Shown: positions 19,201-28,800 of the stretch, piece by piece
How the letters are laid out: every line of letters starts with the position of its first letter
Numbering within the stretch: the first letter of the stretch is position 1
Source: Bacteroidales bacterium UBA1216
GTDB taxonomy: Bacteria > Bacteroidota > Bacteroidia > Bacteroidales > Paludibacteraceae
Assembly (NCBI GenBank): GCA_002309255.1
Contig: DBXI01000016.1
Location: 244 to 56,866, forward strand
DNA: 56,623 nt
Direction of reading: 5' to 3'
Notes under the pieces: generated by a model
Database searches by the model: none
Told to the model about the DNA's origin: nothing
The model's input: only the letters and a program-made list of their open reading frames with translations
Program-made: the position numbers and the translations under genes

Positions 19201-22200
19201 CCTCCAGCGTGAGCGGCTTGCCGTCGAGCTCGATGCTGAGCAGCCGGGTGGAGGTGTAGGGCTCAATGGTGAAATCGATCGTATATGTAGCCATCTTGCC
19301 GTTCTCGGCAATCACGTTGATGGCGAATACACTGGCGCCGGTCTGTCCCATATATACCACCTGTGCGTCGTGGTGCTTGATATATGTGATCTCGGGGAGG
19401 GTGCTACCAGCGGGGAGAGAGAGCTGATAGTCGTAGGTTGTTGACTTGTACTCCAGCATGGGTTTTCCATCGAGCAGGATAGAGCTGAGCGTGTTGTCGG
19501 AGGAGAACTGCTTGTCGAAGGTGAGAGTATATGTAGCCGATTTGAGCCCATTCTTAACTACCAAGCGAACGATGTTCTTCTCCTGCAGCAGGCTGACGTT
19601 CTGTCCCTCTTTAGCCACATAGCTTACCGTGGGGATAAGATCGCTGTAGGTGAGCGCATAATCCAGCTGACCAGGCACAAAGCTCGCGTACGGCTCACCA
19701 TTGAGCAGGATGTCACGCAGCATCACTTCCTCGCTGATTTTCAGGCGGAAGAGGATGGTGTATGTATTACCATCGGTTGCGCCTTGCGGTTTGACGATTA
19801 CTTGCGCTGTACCCTCGAGCACCGGTGTGATGATGGTGATCTGCTGGTCGCCGTCCTTATCAACGGTGATGATTGGTGCCGTCTCTCCCTCGAAATCATA
19901 GATGTAGTTGAGCACATTTTTGTCAAATCCGGGCAGCGGCTCGCCGTCCACGTAGATCATCTTGGGGAAAGCGCTCTCGAGTTTGGTGATGATAAAGGTG
20001 ATGACGTAATCGCGCTGTGCACCATCTTCGGCAATAACGCGAATAGTACGCACGTTACCGGCGTTAAGCACCTTGACGTACTTCACATCCGCCGGAGCGA
20101 CGTAGCCGATCGCAGGGATCGTGCTCACGCCAATGGGCAGGGAGTCGATATAATTGAGTGTATCCTTATGGAAGCCAGCCAGCGGTTTGCCATCGAGCGT
20201 GATCATCTCCAGGTAATTGACGGACGAGGTCTCGACGCGGAACTGGAGTGTATAGGTCTGTGGAGCTCCTGTCTGCGGGCGAACGGTAATCTTCGTGTCG
20301 CCATTCACGCCACCATAGCGCACGGTTACGGTCTGCCACTCGTCGTACTGCGTCCAGGTGATAGCCGGCAGCTCGGTAGTGCCCTTAGGCAGGTTGATCA
20401 GATAGATGAGCGTAGCCGGATCGAAGTCAGTCAGGGGTTCACCACCAACGGAGATACCCTTGAGGGTGGCGTTGGATGAGGTCTCGAGGCTGAAGGTGAT
20501 CTTGTAGATCGTGGTGTTACCATTGCCCGCCGTGACGGTGATACGTGTCATTCCGTTCAAGCTACCTGCGGTAAGGGTAACCGTCTCATAATCATCACCT
20601 TTATCCCAGGTGATAGTTGGCAGTTCGGTGGTACCGATAGGCAGGTTGTAGGTATATGCGGTAACGTTTGGATCAAAGCCCTCAAGCGCTACGCCGCCGA
20701 TGTAGATGTTGTTCAGATGCGAAGCCTCGGACTTCTCGGTAGAGCAAATGATCTTATAGATCATCTGGTCGCCACTGGCGGCGGTAACGGTGATGGATGT
20801 TGTGCCATCTACTCCCCCCTCCTTGATCTCCACCTTCTGGTAGGCATCCCCCTTGACGTAGGTGATCTCCGGCAATGTGGTTGTGCCTATAGGCAGGGTA
20901 ACGTAGTACGTGCGGCTGTCGGGGTTGAACAGGATATAATCACCCATCTTCAGGTCGCGGAGCTTGCAGTTGGTGGAAGCGGTGATCTTGAAGTTGAGCT
21001 TATACACTTTAGCCGTCTGATTACCGGGTGTGGTTACGCTGATCTTGTACTGTCCGCCGTCGATCTTGTCAGGTGCGGTATAGACGATGGTCTGCTCGCC
21101 GGCAGGATAAGCCGACACAGCCTCAACGGTAGGCATCTTGGTCGTACCGAGCGGCAGTTCGACAGAATACGTAGTAAGTGTCGGCACGAAGTTAGCCAGC
21201 AGCTCACCGTTGATCTTGATGCCCTCCAGGGTATTATCCGCCAGTTGAGCCACGGAGAAGTTGATGGTGTAAGTTTTGGTGGTTGTGCCGTCGGGTGCCG
21301 TAACGTTAATGGTAGCTGTCCCCTTGGCCGATGTAGCCTGCGTAACGGTAACAGTTTGTCCGTCTTCCGCCATGACGTAAGAAACGACAGGAGCTTTGGT
21401 AGTACCGTAAGGTAGTGCTACGTTATAAACACCAACCATCGGATTGAATCCGCTGATCGATGTGCCGTTCACCAGGATGTCGCCCAGTTTAGCGTTATCC
21501 GACGGCGCTTGGATCATCTTGATCTTATAGGTTGTGGTGGACTTGCCGTCGCCGGACTTGACGGTGATGACCGTAGCCTCGCCATCCACCTTGCCGTACT
21601 TGATGCTTATCTCATCACCTGACAATCGGCGACCGGGGAAGTTGACGGTCGTGTTCCTCGGGTTAGTGAGCGAACCAACGCCACGCACAGCGTAGATCTC
21701 CGGTACGGTGGTCGTACGGCCTACAGAATAGACCTGCTCCTCAGACGAGTTGGGGTTGAAGCCCTTCCACTCCTTACCACCTATGTACAATTGCTGGATC
21801 TGGGAGCTATACACCAGCGTAACGTCGTCCACGTACAGCGAGTTGCCTACATACAGACCGCTGTTGGCGCGGAAGTTAGGATAGTTACTGGCCGAGAAGA
21901 TGACGTTACACATCTCCGGCACCTCGTCGCTCATGTAGAAGATAGGCACGGATATACGCGTCCAGTTGCCGTACTCCTTGCGCTCACGCCACCAGCCTTC
22001 GGCTATCTGTGTGCCCTTAGTGTCCGTACCGCACTCGTTGCCGTCGAGCGCCTGACGGATATCTGACTCCTCGTTTGTTCGCTCATAATCGGTACAAGCG
22101 TTGTTCTTGTTCTTGTACTTCGTACCTTTGGTCGTACCCTTCCAGGAGTAGAACAGCAGGTGGAAATCCTCCTTGCTCCAGTTGTCGCCGGTACGTTTGA

Positions 22201-22600
22201 TCCACACCACCATCGAGTCGGGACGGTGGGTGAACTTGATACCACCGGCTGTACCGGCAGTAGCCTTGCTCACCTGTGTGATGCTGGGCAAGTACTGCCA
22301 TGGCTGCCCCAGGCTCACGTAGCCCGGAGCGTTTTCGGTGATACCCATAGCACCTACCGACTGATCCTGTACCATGACGCAGTAGTTGCCGGAGCGACCT
22401 TTTTCGCGGTGCTCGAAGTTGAAGGTCATACCCACTTGCTCAACGTTCGATGCGTGCCAGTTCTTGAGCTGGTCTTCGCCACTGAACTGACCACCGCTCC
22501 AGTCTTCAAAACCCGGATCAGGGAGCTGCTGAGCGGATACAACAAGCGTACTCATCACGAGTACTGCCATTGGCAAAACTTTAGTAATAAATTGCTTCAT
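13217..22600 (-). CDS. Giant cadherin-like beta-sandwich repeat protein
   Basis: The frame is open to 22618 (3133 residues); the Met at 22600 is preferred because it starts a compact signal peptide (MKQFITKVLPMAVLVMSTLVVSAQQ). Domains in order: a PCMD-like carbohydrate-associated domain (about residues 22-280, from PDPGFEDW), about 15 cadherin-like beta-sandwich repeats of 80-90 residues, a second PCMD-like domain (about 1536-1760), about 15 more repeats, and a short tail ending TGKIMVK that resembles a type IX-type C-terminus. The repeat pattern is L-x-x-I-x-(L/V)-(N/D)-G-x-x-L-x-x-F-(N/D)-P...Y...LP-x-G-T-T...(I/V)-T-A-(E/D)-(D/N)-G...Y-T-I-x-F. Repeats differ by sequence, so they are old rather than recent copies. 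Likely an extended surface adhesin or polymer-binding protein; the ligand is unknown. Confidence 0.9.
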   Translation of the reverse strand: MKQFITKVLPMAVLVMSTLVVSAQQLPDPGFEDWSGGQFSGEDQLKNWHASNVEQVGMTFNFEHREKGRSGNYCVMVQDQSVGAMGITENAPGYVSLGQPWQYLPSITQVSKATAGTAGGIKFTHRPDSMVVWIKRTGDNWSKEDFHLLFYSWKGTTKGTKYKNKNNACTDYERTNEESDIRQALDGNECGTDTKGTQIAEGWWRERKEYGNWTRISVPIFYMSDEVPEMCNVIFSASNYPNFRANSGLYVGNSLYVDDVTLVYSSQIQQLYIGGKEWKGFNPNSSEEQVYSVGRTTTVPEIYAVRGVGSLTNPRNTTVNFPGRRLSGDEISIKYGKVDGEATVITVKSGDGKSTTTYKIKMIQAPSDNAKLGDILVNGTSISGFNPMVGVYNVALPYGTTKAPVVSYVMAEDGQTVTVTQATSAKGTATINVTAPDGTTTKTYTINFSVAQLADNTLEGIKINGELLANFVPTLTTYSVELPLGTTKMPTVEAVSAYPAGEQTIVYTAPDKIDGGQYKISVTTPGNQTAKVYKLNFKITASTNCKLRDLKMGDYILFNPDSRTYYVTLPIGTTTLPEITYVKGDAYQKVEIKEGGVDGTTSITVTAASGDQMIYKIICSTEKSEASHLNNIYIGGVALEGFDPNVTAYTYNLPIGTTELPTITWDKGDDYETVTLTAGSLNGMTRITVTAGNGNTTIYKITFSLETSSNATLKGISVGGEPLTDFDPATLIYLINLPKGTTELPAITWTQYDEWQTVTVRYGGVNGDTKITVRPQTGAPQTYTLQFRVETSSVNYLEMITLDGKPLAGFHKDTLNYIDSLPIGVSTIPAIGYVAPADVKYVKVLNAGNVRTIRVIAEDGAQRDYVITFIITKLESAFPKMIYVDGEPLPGFDKNVLNYIYDFEGETAPIITVDKDGDQQITIITPVLEGTAQVIVKPQGATDGNTYTILFRLKISEEVMLRDILLNGEPYASFVPGQLDYALTYSDLIPTVSYVAKEGQNVSLLQEKNIVRLVVKNGLKSATYTLTFDKQFSSDNTLSSILLDGKPMLEYKSTTYDYQLSLPAGSTLPEITYIKHHDAQVVYMGQTGASVFAINVIAENGKMATYTIDFTIEPYTSTRLLSIELDGKPLTLEEGVYTYTQQLYEGADLPELTYTKDNGQTVLALNTSDAQQQIIVKAENGETATYTINYNVVRSGDALLSNILLNDKPLAGFDSQTYNYTYEMPWRSTVVPVIQPVSATPGQTITIEYGAINATTHIHVVSADGAATTDYYIDFPVRLSNNTKLASVDIEDVDFDFSPETNNYTVTLPYQTTAVPMISYSQQEPEQHVDFISEPLSGTTRIIVTAENGDQRTYTFKFEVLDSDKANVLRSLIVTTDVQAEFTRELAENESYITINLPYGTTEFKLNYVKNYQEQTVLMQPGGIFNPTTITVKSNRPNEEDKIYTIVPNIEEQNPAVLDDIILTIDDVDRSLPGFSQNRFSYVVKVANAPTVMPVAGEGVYATPIIVNDKHWQCRVIKGVYVNTYDVWFFYPSDVVPNAEFNEWTEAANNGAPKPASWNCLADYFTSSDVLGDGVRITSGTHTFGAHDEVKEITVSGSNKAVQLNSNKSNGNAISGTWGGPLGGILPAWITLGTISGSLQEAGGSSFYAHGGIQFRNSPDVMLVRAQTGDQSNGANRIVYQLSGTGYADVAYSTDANTDFKEYKFDLKPANATVYVPQTLNIILNSFHKESMSTTTQASVASASMTIDYIRFKYNSSLAKIKVNGEEATLSGKKFTYTLPSSEDTRIPELTFVGEVDDQAQIVKWNKEDASGVRTAVIKNFAEDSTSTSYQLEVRRPLSQINTLSSLEVDGVELDDWDPEKTDYVVPVPFGQKRIGDVRAVHGSNLQTVNVISSGSTVIIRVTSETKETKTYTVAFEEQKASDVTLAGLQVADVAYDKTLENGKHLVKVYNVYTDKLPEIRYYKESDGQTVIQEGGQLFITAEDGVTKDTITIQNIVLPIPTTGKLSELLLDGNNMEGFNPNVLTYTKSKPNTTAFVREYETDAVTQIITPDSITWLVKGTEQNTYSLVYPTEKSDEIAIAGILVNGEPLSDFNIAETEYTIRSNEAVSIEIVPQKGQKLSVDLKVETLAGTSARTAAMQKAGLRYTIQVTAEDGRTQAQYSIDVLPELSSDASLRMIQLNGANLAGFTPDKHEYAVVLPTENPKVVEPTMPSITYVAGHSAQTITVDTAHIGGTSYINVTSQDGYEMAVYELLITTEPSHNAELNGLMINGKPLTNFRPDRHYYSAIVEDLDVQVGYSSLDYFQRVESTVTGDTVTVSVVAQDSVTVNQYIIELLVQSLSSDVMLSGILLDGKTFTDYDPSIIPFSPMNSHYTIPVPVGQRYPDVEAVEHSVGQTTETITQGDSALIIVTAEDGKHTNAYVLYFKPVYSTNTDLAKLAVGDSLLTLIPGKTEYQFVLPVGEKTPRIVEFTLANDTIQEYDNEQTDGLVWSVEVIAQDKSVRTTYSIQFILTKSTYSQLSDISVNEQTIAGFRPDSTEYSFTLPMGEREVPVPTFEKGDEWQFDPIVKTTTTAYRTVYECTVLAEDSITRSVYTLTFDIQPSDVDTLQSISIVTESGVRQLDDFRGDSLNYTFDLPKGTTEFPAVELELGDMYQDTLVSLVGNVYSATVIAENGNKRTYTVTFIIARDDDATLREISCAGRPLDGFDPETFDYTVTLPYGTTDIPFVSYVKNSPLQQDQMTVQDNQVSITVTAEDGTISVYTITFITSLSPEARLATITLDGEPIADFSADLFEYTITLPYGTTTMPEVNATLLDTTAVVELTVGEHAVVISTTAADGEHYLEYVVNFVIERCNINWLSDLMVGGTTIEGFDKDSLYYILEYPVGTDSTAFVKADDITWTLADTTETVTLVGTQTEIQIVVTAQNNDVRVYVISQVILISSNSLLSDLAVNGSTLRGFNDSIFEYSYIVIEGEIPTVEALPQDSLAEVSVTQSTDGDVLVYCTAPDGSESVYVIHFIPSTIQESLEPTAQDVLFKQLPGTDQFAIYTIRMNTWFALYDHSGHIYMNLMLPLSNPNDIEVATDSSGREILTDCRGTGTVFTIPAHGQTFFYLFYTDNKRLQTGKIMVK

Positions 22601-22647
22601 TTGTATTGTATTGTACATATAATTCCACAGTTATGCAAATTACGACA

Positions 22648-22678
22648 CAAAGGTACGAAAAATATTTCAATTATGCAA
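22648..22678 (-). promoter_or_regulatory. Bacteroidetes-type promoter of the beta-sandwich giant gene
   Basis: On the minus strand TACCTTTG (22648-22655) and TTGC (22675-22678) are 19 bp apart. Transcription should start near 22641, about 40 bases before the chosen ATG. Confidence 0.8.
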
Positions 22679-22717
22679 TAGCATACATTGTGAAAAGTAG
22701 TACAATTTTTAAGACAA

Positions 22718-22746
22718 GGACACCGAAATGTGGTATTTCGGTGTCC
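22718..22746 (-). terminator. Terminator hairpin of the 5895-aa gene
   Basis: A perfect 12-bp stem (GGACACCGAAAT with ATTTCGGTGTCC, 5-base loop) lies about 118 bp past the stop. The T-run behind it on the minus strand is weak. A second hairpin with an 8-bp stem (TTTTTAAG with CTTAAAAA, 22759-22780) comes first and a third (CCGTCTTC with GAAGACGG, 22852-22874) spans the end of the reading frame. Confidence 0.7.
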
Positions 22747-22863
22747 CATGATATTCAGTTTTTAAGATTAACCTTAAAAATCGAACCTATTAGTGCAATC
22801 TGTAGTTTGCAGTTGGTGCAACGGCTGTTCGGCAGTCCGTTGTCCGGTTCGCCGTCTTCCGGG

Positions 22864-25800
22864 TTAGAAGACGGTGAACTTGACATTGGCTGTTCGTGCC
22901 CCCTTGTCGTCGGCCGTGCCGGTGACGAGTGTAGCGATATACAGACCGGATGACAGGCTTACATCCACGCTGCGCTGACCTTCCTCGAGGGTGAACTCCT
23001 GCAGAGGAACACCTTGCACATTGGTGATGGTGATGGTTGCGCCTGCGAGCTTCTCCAGGTAGATTCCCATCGCCTTGATGGTGACAGGCTGACCTACAGG
23101 TGCCGGTGTCGGGTAAGCGATGAGCTCAAGCGAGTCGGTACGGAGGTCGAAGCACTCCTCGCAGGTGTAGATCCACGTTGCGCTATCTGCCAGCAGCAGA
23201 CCGGTGCGGTAGCATGCGAACAGATCCTCGCCATCGGAGTAGTACTGCTTGGTAGCACCCGGGATTACAGCATAGTCATCGGTGGACTCGTACGGACGTC
23301 TGTACCACTGATAGCCGATGTACTCCTCCTGGAAGTTGTTGATCGCGACCACATCGCTCCACATCGATACTACTACGCCCTTGACGTTGACGTTGATGCA
23401 GAATTGATACTCCTCGCTGCTAGACAGATCATCATACAACTGTAGCGTAGCACAATACGTGCCCGGTGTGCAGAAGGCCGGAATAATCAGTCGGAACGAG
23501 TTGTTCATGCCGTGCTCCGGCAGATCAGTCGTGTCGGTGACGGATATCAGGTCGCGCGACGGATCAGGGATCTGTACTACTGATGTGCTGTCCCAGATGA
23601 GTGTGTAGCGCGTCGGATGTCCCTTAAGCAGGTTGTAAACCAGATCCGCAGTGTCGCCCGGGCAATAGCCGAACGTATCCACGAATACCGGCTCGATCGA
23701 GTCAAGGATGATACTATCGGTCATAATCAGGTGCAGGGTAACGATGCTGTCGCAACCGGTGAGGATAGAGGGAACGGTAGCCACATAGTCGCCTGTATGC
23801 CACAGCGTATCACCATTGAGCGGCCAGATCCAGAATGGAGGCGGTACGGAGTCTTCGTACTCGTAGTACTCGGTCGGATTGATCCGGATGAAGCGCGTAG
23901 TTATACTGTCGCACGTTGTGCGCGTTGATGGTACAATATCGCTATACGTACCGGACTCGAAGTAAACCTTACCGTTCCATACGAACGAGTCGCAAGCCGC
24001 AGTATCGGTCAGGGTGACTGTATCGTGATGCAGGAGTCGGAGATCGAGCGTTACGGTCGAGTCACAGCCAAGAGCGGAGAGGAAGGTCTTGACGTAGATG
24101 CTGTCGATGAATAGCGTGTCAATGCCAGCATATTCGTCACCCCATACGATCGAATCGCAGTGGGTTGTATCGATCACGAAGGTCTGCTTGCTCTCATATA
24201 CGATCAGGTGCAGGTTAACCACACTATCGCAGCCGAGGCTGTCGGTCTTCTGCAGCACCATCGGATAGAAGCCCGATGCGGTGATCGTGTCACCGTTGTC
24301 GGCGATGAGTGTATCGCAAGCCGTTGCTTCAACGATTGTATCCACTGACGGAACGACGTTGAGGTTGATGGTCAGTATCGAGTCGCAGCCGGTGATGGTG
24401 GCGAGTGTATCCACATACGTGCCGCTCTGCCAGTAGGTCTTGCCATTGATGGTGTAGCCATCGCAGGTTACGACGTTGAGCGTGCTGTCAGCCGAGTGAC
24501 CGATCAGTACGTGCAGCGTGACTACGCTGTCGCAGCCGGCAGCGGTCAGCTCATTGTAGCGGAATACGCCCGACTCGGTGATCGTATCGCCCTGCCAGAA
24601 CAGCGTATCGCAAGCCTGGATGTCGATGAACTCCTGTGCTACCTCATTCATCAGCAGACGCAAGGTGAACAGGCTGTCGCATCCCGACTCGTCAAAGTGT
24701 TCCAGACGCGTGTAGATGCCCGTAGCCTCGAAGGTCTCGCCACGCCATGTATATGCGCTACACAGGTCGCTGACGGTGTCCGTCCGCTCGCCGAAGCACG
24801 GCTCCTCGTCACACCAGGTCAGGTGCATACGTGTGATCAGGCTGTCGCAGCCGGTGACTACCGAGCGGATAGTGTCGAAGAAGACGCCTGCACGGTTAAT
24901 CAGCTGTCCACGCCACGGGAAGACGTACGTCGGATCGCTGCAGTCGCTGACGTTAGCAAAGCTGTCAACGAATACGGGCTCATGCACGATCAGGTTCATC
25001 GTGACTATACTGTCGCAACCGTTGGCTGCAGTATAGACATTGGTGTGGATCGTACTGTGCTCGTAGATCTCGCCGTCCCATACGTACTGCGTACAAGCCG
25101 TGTCGCTGAACGAGGTCTCCACGCTGTGGTACATCGTGAGCGCTATAGTTACTATACTATCGCAACCTGTTTGGTTGAGGTAGTGGTGAGTATAGATACC
25201 CGACTCGGTGTAGATCGAATCGTCCCAGACGTAGATGTCACGTCCTACAACCTCGAAGAACATTGAGTCGCGCTGGCAAACGGTGAGCGTCATCGTAACC
25301 ACGCTATCGCAACCCGTGGTACGCTGGAGTACCTGCGTATATACGCCCGTCTCATAGTACCATACACCTTCCCATTGTACAGAGTCACAGAGCTGCATGG
25401 TTGTGCTGGTAGCCGTATCGTGCATAATAACGAGCGATAGTTTGACAATCGAGTCGCTGACGATGGAGTCGTTCTCGTCCAGGATCGGGAAGTTACGCGT
25501 GTAAACGCCTGACTCATAGAACGTCTCCGTATCCCATGTGTACGCATCGCAAGCGGTGTCGGTTATCTGAGTGATAGGCAGCGGATCGGTGATGGTCAGG
25601 TTGAGCGTTACGATGCTGTCACAACCCTCTTCACGAGCGAAGCGCTGATCGTAGAAGCCGGACTCGTAATAGGTCTGTCCGCGCCACTCGAAGCGGTCAC
25701 GAGCCTCCCACTCGATGGTATCTCTCGGGTTAGGAGCGATGCTCAGGTTGAGGCGAGCTATACTGTCACAACCCGTAACGGAGGTCAGGGTCTCGGTATA

Positions 25801-28800
25801 TTCGCCCGGTTCGGTGTACATCTGTCCGTTCCAGAGCAGACCGTCGCAGACCGTGGTATCCAGCCATGCACCATAGATCACCTCCGGCAGACTCAGATGC
25901 ATCGTTACGACGCTATCGCAACCGCTGACGGTGGTGTAGATGCTGTCGTAGTCGCCCGGCTGGTCGTAAATCACGTTGTCCCATACATAGTAGCCACGGC
26001 AATCCGTTACGCTGAACTCCTGACGGTACGACGGACGTATCTTCAGGTTGAGTGTTACAATCGAATCGCAACCCGTGGATGCGGTCAGCACCTTGGTGTA
26101 GCTACCGGTACGTGTATAGGTCGTACCCTCCCAGGTGAGCGAGTCACAAGCCACGGTGTCGATCGTACGTGTCTGTCGGTAGTTGAACTTCAGGTGGAAG
26201 TTAACTATCGAGTCGCAGCCGTGTACGCTGGTCAGCGCCTCGGTGAAGGTCGTATCGCTATAGTAGGTCTCACCCAGGATGGTAATGACGTCGCATACCG
26301 TGTCGAAGTACTCAATCTCCGTCTTGCCGAACAGGGTCAGGTGCAAGGTGTCGTAGCTCTCGCAGATGCCCGGTACACGGTACCAGACGGTGGTGTCGAG
26401 GCGGTACTGGTTGGTGGGCACTACATACGTATTACCGTGCCATACGCAGTACTCGCACAGGGCAGAGTCACGCGATGTGTACTTGGTCGTATCAATGGTC
26501 AAGTGCAGGATACGTGTCGAGTCTCGCTCGGTTTCCAAACCTACATCTATGCGCTTGGTCAACGAGTCAACCATCGTCTCTGTGTAGGTAGTATCCTTCC
26601 ACTCCCAATAGAACGTCTCGCAGGCAAGTTGTGTCTCCACTGTATCGAGCGAGCTGTTCAGGATCAGGTTGAGCGTAACTGTACTGTCGCAGCCGCACGA
26701 CGAGGTCAGCACCATGGTATCGGTGGTGAAGCCAATCTCCGTGTAGGTCGTACCCTCCCAGGTGTAGCTGTCCCAAGCCGTAACGAAGATAGCTGTATCC
26801 CTGTCGCGGTCGATGGTGATATTGAGCAGGATAACCGAGTCGCATGCAAACTCTTGTATGGTGTCGCACGAGTACGGGTAATCAAATCCGTTACGTGTGT
26901 ACAGGTTACATGTGCGGATCGTTTCATTGATCGTAACCGGATGGTGGATATCGATGTGGCGGTAAACGATGCTGTCGCAATCAACGGCATTCTTGAGGTA
27001 CAAGGTATCATCAGTGGTTACCGTGTAGCGGAGGTCACCGTCCACGAACTCGCGGCATACATCCCAGATCGTGTCGTAGGTCACAGGCGACGGGTGGTTG
27101 ATGGTGAGGTGCAGGTAGTAGATCGCGCTATCGCAACCGGATGCGGTCTGCAGTACGTACCTTACCTCAGCATCACCCGTGTAGGTCATATTGTTTACAT
27201 TCCAGGTGAATGTATCACAAGCCTGCTCTGTTACGTGCGTTACTACGCTGTCCTTCAGGTTCAGACGCAGGAACGGTATCGAATCGCAACCCGTAGGCAT
27301 CTGAACATGCGTACCTTCGTAGATACCTGACTGATCATAGGTCTCACCACTGCCTCCCCATGTGAAGGTCGGGCACCAGATATCCAGCGTGACGGTATCA
27401 CGGATCGTCTTGTAGACGGTGAGCGGCAGGTAATAAACGCTATCGCAGTTCTGCCCCGGCTGCTGTACGTGGTACTCAAGCGTGTCGGACTCGGTGTAAT
27501 ATACCCCGTGCCAGCGCAGCGAGTCGCAAACCGTTTCAGCAGGCAGCAGTACGTAGTCATCGCTGTTATATACCTCGAAGTGACGTACTACAATCGAGTC
27601 TTGACAGCCATTGAGTTGATACTCCTTCTTGTAATCACCCGTCTCGGTGATTGCCAAGCCGTCCCAGTCGAAGGTCTTGACCGGCGTGTTGCAGACGATG
27701 GTATCCGCCAGTTTAACCGTGTCGTACGGCAGGTGCAAGTACAGCGTCAAAGTAGCCTTCAGCGAGTCGCAGCCTGCGGCGGTGGGTACATCCTGATAGA
27801 TGGTATCCACATACGTATGCTCATCCACCTTGTGTGCAGCATCCAGCGGAACAGAACGATCGATACCGAACCACGGGAACGAGCCGCCCAGGCAGTAGTG
27901 GCCTTCGGCTACACTGTCAAGATGGTAGGTCGGGGTTACGGTCAGGTTGAGCTGGTAGTAGGTGGAGTCTTTCTCTGTGTCACACGCGCCTGCAGGCGTG
28001 TACCACTTATAATACGTGAACTCGCCCGGCTCGTTGGCAGGGATCATGATTCCGTACCAGTCATCGATCGTATCCTCATGGCAGATCTGCTGCGAGGTGA
28101 CGATCGGTTCGGGCAGACTCTCGTCGTTGATGCTGAAGTGCAGCGTATAAACCGAGTCACAGCCCGATGCAGAGATGTATGCGTCGGTGTATGTTCCCTC
28201 CTCGGTGAGGAGCTGTCCTTGCCACTCGTACGGCAGCTCATTCGGGCAAGCGGTGTAACTCATCTCGTTATGGAACGAAACGGTAACATGTACCAGGCGC
28301 TGATAGATCGAGTCGCAACCATGAGCGGTAGCCAGCTTGTGCTCCATCAGCGTGTCACCTGCCGGCAGGTTGTGCTCTACCCCGTGCCATGTGAAGGTCA
28401 GACCTTGGCAGAAGGTAGTGTCGGGCTCAACCGACAGGTAACTCGGATGAACAGTCACGTCACAGTAGTGGATAGCGTCATACTGCGTGTTAGCCGGCTC
28501 ATCGGTGAAGACGGTGTCGGAGACGAGACCGGATACGAAGTACGTCGAATCATGCCATACGAGGCTGTCGCAACCTGTAGCCTCAGATCCGGGCAGGGTG
28601 TCACGCTCTACGAAGTTCACGTGGAAGTGGATGTGGTAGATACTATCGCACTCGCCGTTTGCACCTTCGCGGATATCGAAGTAGTCTCCGTTGGTGCTCA
28701 GCAGCGTATCAGCCTTATGTCCCGTCCATGCGTATGGCAGAGCCTGCTCGGCCACCTCTACATCCTCGTCGAGGCGGAACTGCGGTTTGGCAGTCAGTTC

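Noticed and set aside
22852..22874. Hairpin at the stop codon of the 5895-aa gene as its main terminator
   Set aside because: No T-run follows it on the minus strand; the perfect 12-bp stem at 22718-22746 is a better candidate.
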